NCBI GenBank assembly: GCA_021737905.1
Contig: JAIPDA010000099.1
Coordinates: 1 to 8,143 of the forward strand
Direction: 5' to 3'
DNA from: Rhodoferax sp.
GTDB lineage: Bacteria > Pseudomonadota > Gammaproteobacteria > Burkholderiales > Burkholderiaceae_C
DNA: 8,143 nucleotides
Shown here piece by piece: positions 5,390 through 8,143 of the stretch; the first letter of the stretch is position 1; the number at the start of each line of letters is the position of its first letter. A model generated the notes under the pieces. The model was not told the origin of the DNA, searched no databases, and was given only the letters and a program-made list of their open reading frames with translations. The translations under genes were made by a program, and so were the position numbers.

Positions 5390-8143
5390 CGTTTATTAAG
5401 GCGCCAAAGCCGGTAACCGGGCTGCCCGCACTGACTGCGGACGCCGGGCCATCGGCGGCCGCTCCGGGGGCTGCGGCTTATTCGCGCTTGGTGCAGCGGC
5501 TGCGCCGGCGCTATGCCGACTGTCTTGACCTCCTGCCCGCCGGTGCGCCTACACGCCAAACCATGCAAACCGCGCTAAACGTATTGTTGGCGCGTGAAAT
5601 GGACACAGGTGCCGCCCTTCGGGTGCTGCGCCAGATCGTGCTGGAGCGGCTGGTGGTTTTGGACTGTCAGCCCTTTGGCCCCGGCCCCACGCCGCTGTCG
5701 GTGGTGACCTTGGCCATGACCGAGCTGGCCGAACTGGCTTTGGACGTGGCCATGAACAGCACGCAGCACGCACTGGACGCGCTTTACGGTGCGCCCCTGC
5801 TGCCCGGCAGCGACACCGCTCGCGCCACGCTATGGGTGGTGGGCATGGGCAAGCTCGGTGCGCGAGAACTCAATGTCTCCAGTGACATCGACTTGATTTA
5901 TGTTTACGACCAGGACGGTCAGACAGCTGGCCGTGCCGACGGGCGGGGCCAGATCTCCAACCACGAATACTTTGCGCACCAGGTCAAAGCGCTTTATGCG
6001 CTGATCGGCGACACCACCGAACATGGTTTTGTATTTCGTGTTGACCTGGCCTTGCGGCCCAACGGCAACTCCGGCCCGGCGGCCATTTCGCTCAGCGCGC
6101 TGGAAGAATATTTCCAGGTGCAGGGCCGCGAGTGGGAGCGCTTTGCCTGGCTCAAAAGCCGGGTGGTGGCACCGGCTTCGAGCTTGCAGCGCCAGGCCCC
6201 GGCCGGCCACCGGGGCGGCTCGCTGCAGGACTTGCGTGCAGTGGTGCTGCCGTTTGTCTTCAGGCGCTACCTGGACTACAACGTGTTTGACGCGCTGCGC
6301 AGCTTGCACCGGCAAATCCGCGAACAAGCGCATCGCCGCAGCGCCGGTCACCCCGAGCGCGCCAATGATGTCAAGCTCTCGCGCGGCGGAATCCGTGAAA
6401 TTGAATTCACCGTACAGCTCTTGCAGGTGGTGCGCGGCGGCCAGTACCCCGAACTGCGCATGCGGCCTACGGTGGGCGCTTTGCAGCGCGTGGCCAGCGC
6501 CGGCTTGATGCCGCAGGACACCGCCGACGCGCTGGCGCGTGCCTACGAGTTTTTGCGTCATGTGGAGCACCGCATTCAATACCTGGATGACCAGCAAACC
6601 CATGTGCTGCCCACCCGTGACGACGACCTGGCCTGGATCGCCGGCACCTTGGGCTTTGCGAGCAGCAGCGCTTTTTTGACAGAACTCGATGCGCACCGCG
6701 AGCTGGTGGCCAGTGAGTTTGACAAACTGCTGGGCGGCACCGAAGTCTGTTTGACTTGCAACAAGAGCGTCAGCGAGCCGCAAGAGCTGGGCGAGTTGTT
6801 GACGCAGATGTCGGCCCCCTGGCCCGCGGATTTTCGAGCCCGTCTGCAGGCGTGGAGCTTGCACCCGCGCGTGCTGGCCCTGCGAGAAGACGCGCGCGCC
6901 CGCCTGGCCCGGCTGGTGCAGCGCACCGCCGTCTGGCTGCTGGAGGGCAAGGTCAGTGAAGAGGCGGCGCTGCGCCTGATCGACTGGATCGAGCCGCTGC
7001 TGCGCCGCGAAAGTTACCTGGCCATGTTGCTCGAACGCCCGTCGGTTCACGAGCGCCTGCTGCGCTTGCTGGGCGCGGCCAAGTGGCCAGCCCGTTATTT
7101 GTTGCAGCACCCTGGCGTGATTGACGAGCTGGCCGGCGACGATCTGCTCAAGCAGCGCTTTGACGCTGCGGTCTTTGTCGCTGAGCTCAAGCAGCGGCTG
7201 GCTTCCTTGAAGCGCACCGGCGAAGACGACGAGGAGGCCTGCCTGAACTTGCTGCGCCGGGCCCACCACGCCGAAGTTTTTCGCACGCTGGCGCGTGACG
7301 TTGAGGGCGTGCTCAGTGTTGAGCAGGTGGCCGACGACCTGAGCGCCCTGGCCGAAGCCGTGCTGCGCCTGACCGCCGACTGGTGCTGGCAGCGCCTGAA
7401 AACCCGCCACCGCGAGGCGCCCCAGTTCGCTGTCATTGCCTACGGCAAGTTGGGCGGCAAAGAGTTGGGTTACGGCAGTGACCTGGACATTGTGTTTGTT
7501 TATGAAGACGAGCACGAGCAAGCCGGCGAGGTTTATGCGACCCTGGTTCGCAAGATCATCAACTGGCTCACGATCAAGACCGGCGAAGGTGATTTGTTTG
7601 AGATCGACACCGCCTTGCGGCCCAATGGCGGCTCGGGTCTGCTGGTCATCAGCTTTGCGGCCTATGCCAACTACCAGCAGCAGCGCGGCAGCAACACCGC
7701 CTGGACCTGGGAACACCAGGCCATGACACGCGCTCGCTGCGTGCTGGGTGATGCAGCGTTGGCCGCGCGTTTTGACGATGTGCGCCGCGCCGTCATCACT
7801 GCGCCGCGCGAGCTGCCCGCGCTGCGCGCCGAGATTGTGGCCATGCGCGAGAAGGTGCGCGCTGCGCACCCGGTCAAACGCAAGCCGGGCCAGCCCGCAG
7901 CAACGCCCGAGGCCGACAGCTTTGACGTCAAACACGGTGCAGGCGGCATGGTGGACGCCGAATTTGCGGTGCAATACCTGGTGCTGGCCGAAGCCGCGCG
8001 GCATCCGGAACTGGCCGACAACGTCGGCAACATCGCCCTTTTGCTGCGCGCCGAGCAAGCTGGCCTGCTAAAGCCCGGCGTCGGCCGGCACGCCGCCGAC
8101 GCTTACCGCGAACTGGGCCGCGTGCAGCACCACGCCCGCCTCA
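5380..8143 (+). CDS. glnE: Bifunctional glutamine synthetase adenylyltransferase / adenylyl-removing enzyme (3'-truncated by window edge)
   Basis: GlnE attaches AMP to, and removes it from, a tyrosine of glutamine synthetase in response to PII and glutamine, tuning nitrogen assimilation in the cytoplasm. The frame is open from ATG at 5380 for 921 codons to the window end, starting MSSTFIKAPKPVTG and followed by an Ala/Pro-rich stretch to about residue 33. The N-terminal (deadenylylating) domain has GMGKLGARELNVSSDIDLIY at 155-174 with acidic pair D169/D171, FRVDLALRP at 219-227, GREWERFAW at 249-257 and the GGIREIEF motif at 336-343. A helical linker contains RRESYLAMLLERP near 543-555. The C-terminal (adenylylating) domain has YGKLGGKELGYGSDLDIVF at 688-706 with D701/D703, FEIDTALRPNG at 740-750, TWEHQAMTRAR at 776-786 and DVKHGAGGMVDAEF at 849-862. 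All key metal-binding acids are present, so both activities should be intact. E. coli GlnE is 946 residues, so about 25 are missing here. No good Shine-Dalgarno sequence precedes the ATG; the next in-frame ATG (near 5563) would remove conserved N-terminal helix. Confidence 0.97.
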   Translation, partial: MSSTFIKAPKPVTGLPALTADAGPSAAAPGAAAYSRLVQRLRRRYADCLDLLPAGAPTRQTMQTALNVLLAREMDTGAALRVLRQIVLERLVVLDCQPFGPGPTPLSVVTLAMTELAELALDVAMNSTQHALDALYGAPLLPGSDTARATLWVVGMGKLGARELNVSSDIDLIYVYDQDGQTAGRADGRGQISNHEYFAHQVKALYALIGDTTEHGFVFRVDLALRPNGNSGPAAISLSALEEYFQVQGREWERFAWLKSRVVAPASSLQRQAPAGHRGGSLQDLRAVVLPFVFRRYLDYNVFDALRSLHRQIREQAHRRSAGHPERANDVKLSRGGIREIEFTVQLLQVVRGGQYPELRMRPTVGALQRVASAGLMPQDTADALARAYEFLRHVEHRIQYLDDQQTHVLPTRDDDLAWIAGTLGFASSSAFLTELDAHRELVASEFDKLLGGTEVCLTCNKSVSEPQELGELLTQMSAPWPADFRARLQAWSLHPRVLALREDARARLARLVQRTAVWLLEGKVSEEAALRLIDWIEPLLRRESYLAMLLERPSVHERLLRLLGAAKWPARYLLQHPGVIDELAGDDLLKQRFDAAVFVAELKQRLASLKRTGEDDEEACLNLLRRAHHAEVFRTLARDVEGVLSVEQVADDLSALAEAVLRLTADWCWQRLKTRHREAPQFAVIAYGKLGGKELGYGSDLDIVFVYEDEHEQAGEVYATLVRKIINWLTIKTGEGDLFEIDTALRPNGGSGLLVISFAAYANYQQQRGSNTAWTWEHQAMTRARCVLGDAALAARFDDVRRAVITAPRELPALRAEIVAMREKVRAAHPVKRKPGQPAATPEADSFDVKHGAGGMVDAEFAVQYLVLAEAARHPELADNVGNIALLLRAEQAGLLKPGVGRHAADAYRELGRVQHHARL

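Noticed and set aside
5830..8058. A 742-codon open frame on the minus strand opposite glnE
   Set aside because: It lies fully antisense to a well-recognised glnE with intact motifs. Its predicted protein is rich in Gln, Ala, Gly, His and Val, with no recognisable domain. Long antisense frames are expected in GC-rich coding sequence.
1..8143. CRISPR arrays, transposons, tRNA/rRNA genes, terminators or a new defence system
   Set aside because: No regularly spaced repeats, terminal inverted repeats, transposase motifs, RNA-gene signatures or hairpin-plus-T-run were seen. Nearly all bases belong to three recognisable chromosomal genes.

Overview
The window is an ordinary, fully coding piece of a high-GC betaproteobacterial chromosome. 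Codon use and protein wording (a Burkholderiales-type GlnE and a long YhdP) suggest a member of the Comamonadaceae, such as a relative of Polaromonas, Rhodoferax or Variovorax. That placement is inference from familiarity and was not tested by a search.

Layout: three genes fill almost every base. On the minus strand, a complete yhdP gene (5350 down to 1250) encodes a very large membrane-anchored AsmA-like protein of about 1366 residues. Its TGA stop overlaps the ATG of a second minus-strand gene (1253 down to the window's left edge). This is the N-terminal 417 residues of a two-TM membrane sensor with a periplasmic domain and a cytoplasmic PAS domain. Its output domain (histidine kinase, GGDEF or other) lies outside the window. 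On the plus strand, glnE (5380 to the right edge) encodes the bifunctional glutamine synthetase adenylyltransferase/adenylyl-removing enzyme; both nucleotidyltransferase domains are visible and only about the last 25 residues are missing.

The divergent yhdP and glnE starts are only 29 bases apart. A sigma70-like promoter for yhdP can be read there: TTGAGG, 17 bases, CATAAT on the minus strand. It would cover the glnE start codon and give yhdP an almost leaderless mRNA. No convincing promoter or Shine-Dalgarno sequence for glnE was found.

Functionally, GlnE controls nitrogen assimilation by reversibly adenylylating glutamine synthetase. YhdP belongs to the family implicated in phospholipid transport to the outer membrane. 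The sensor is probably co-transcribed and translationally coupled with yhdP, which hints at, but does not prove, an envelope-related signal. I saw no mobile element, CRISPR array, RNA gene, prophage or clearly novel system. The points worth a second look are the tight divergent start region and the yhdP-sensor coupling.
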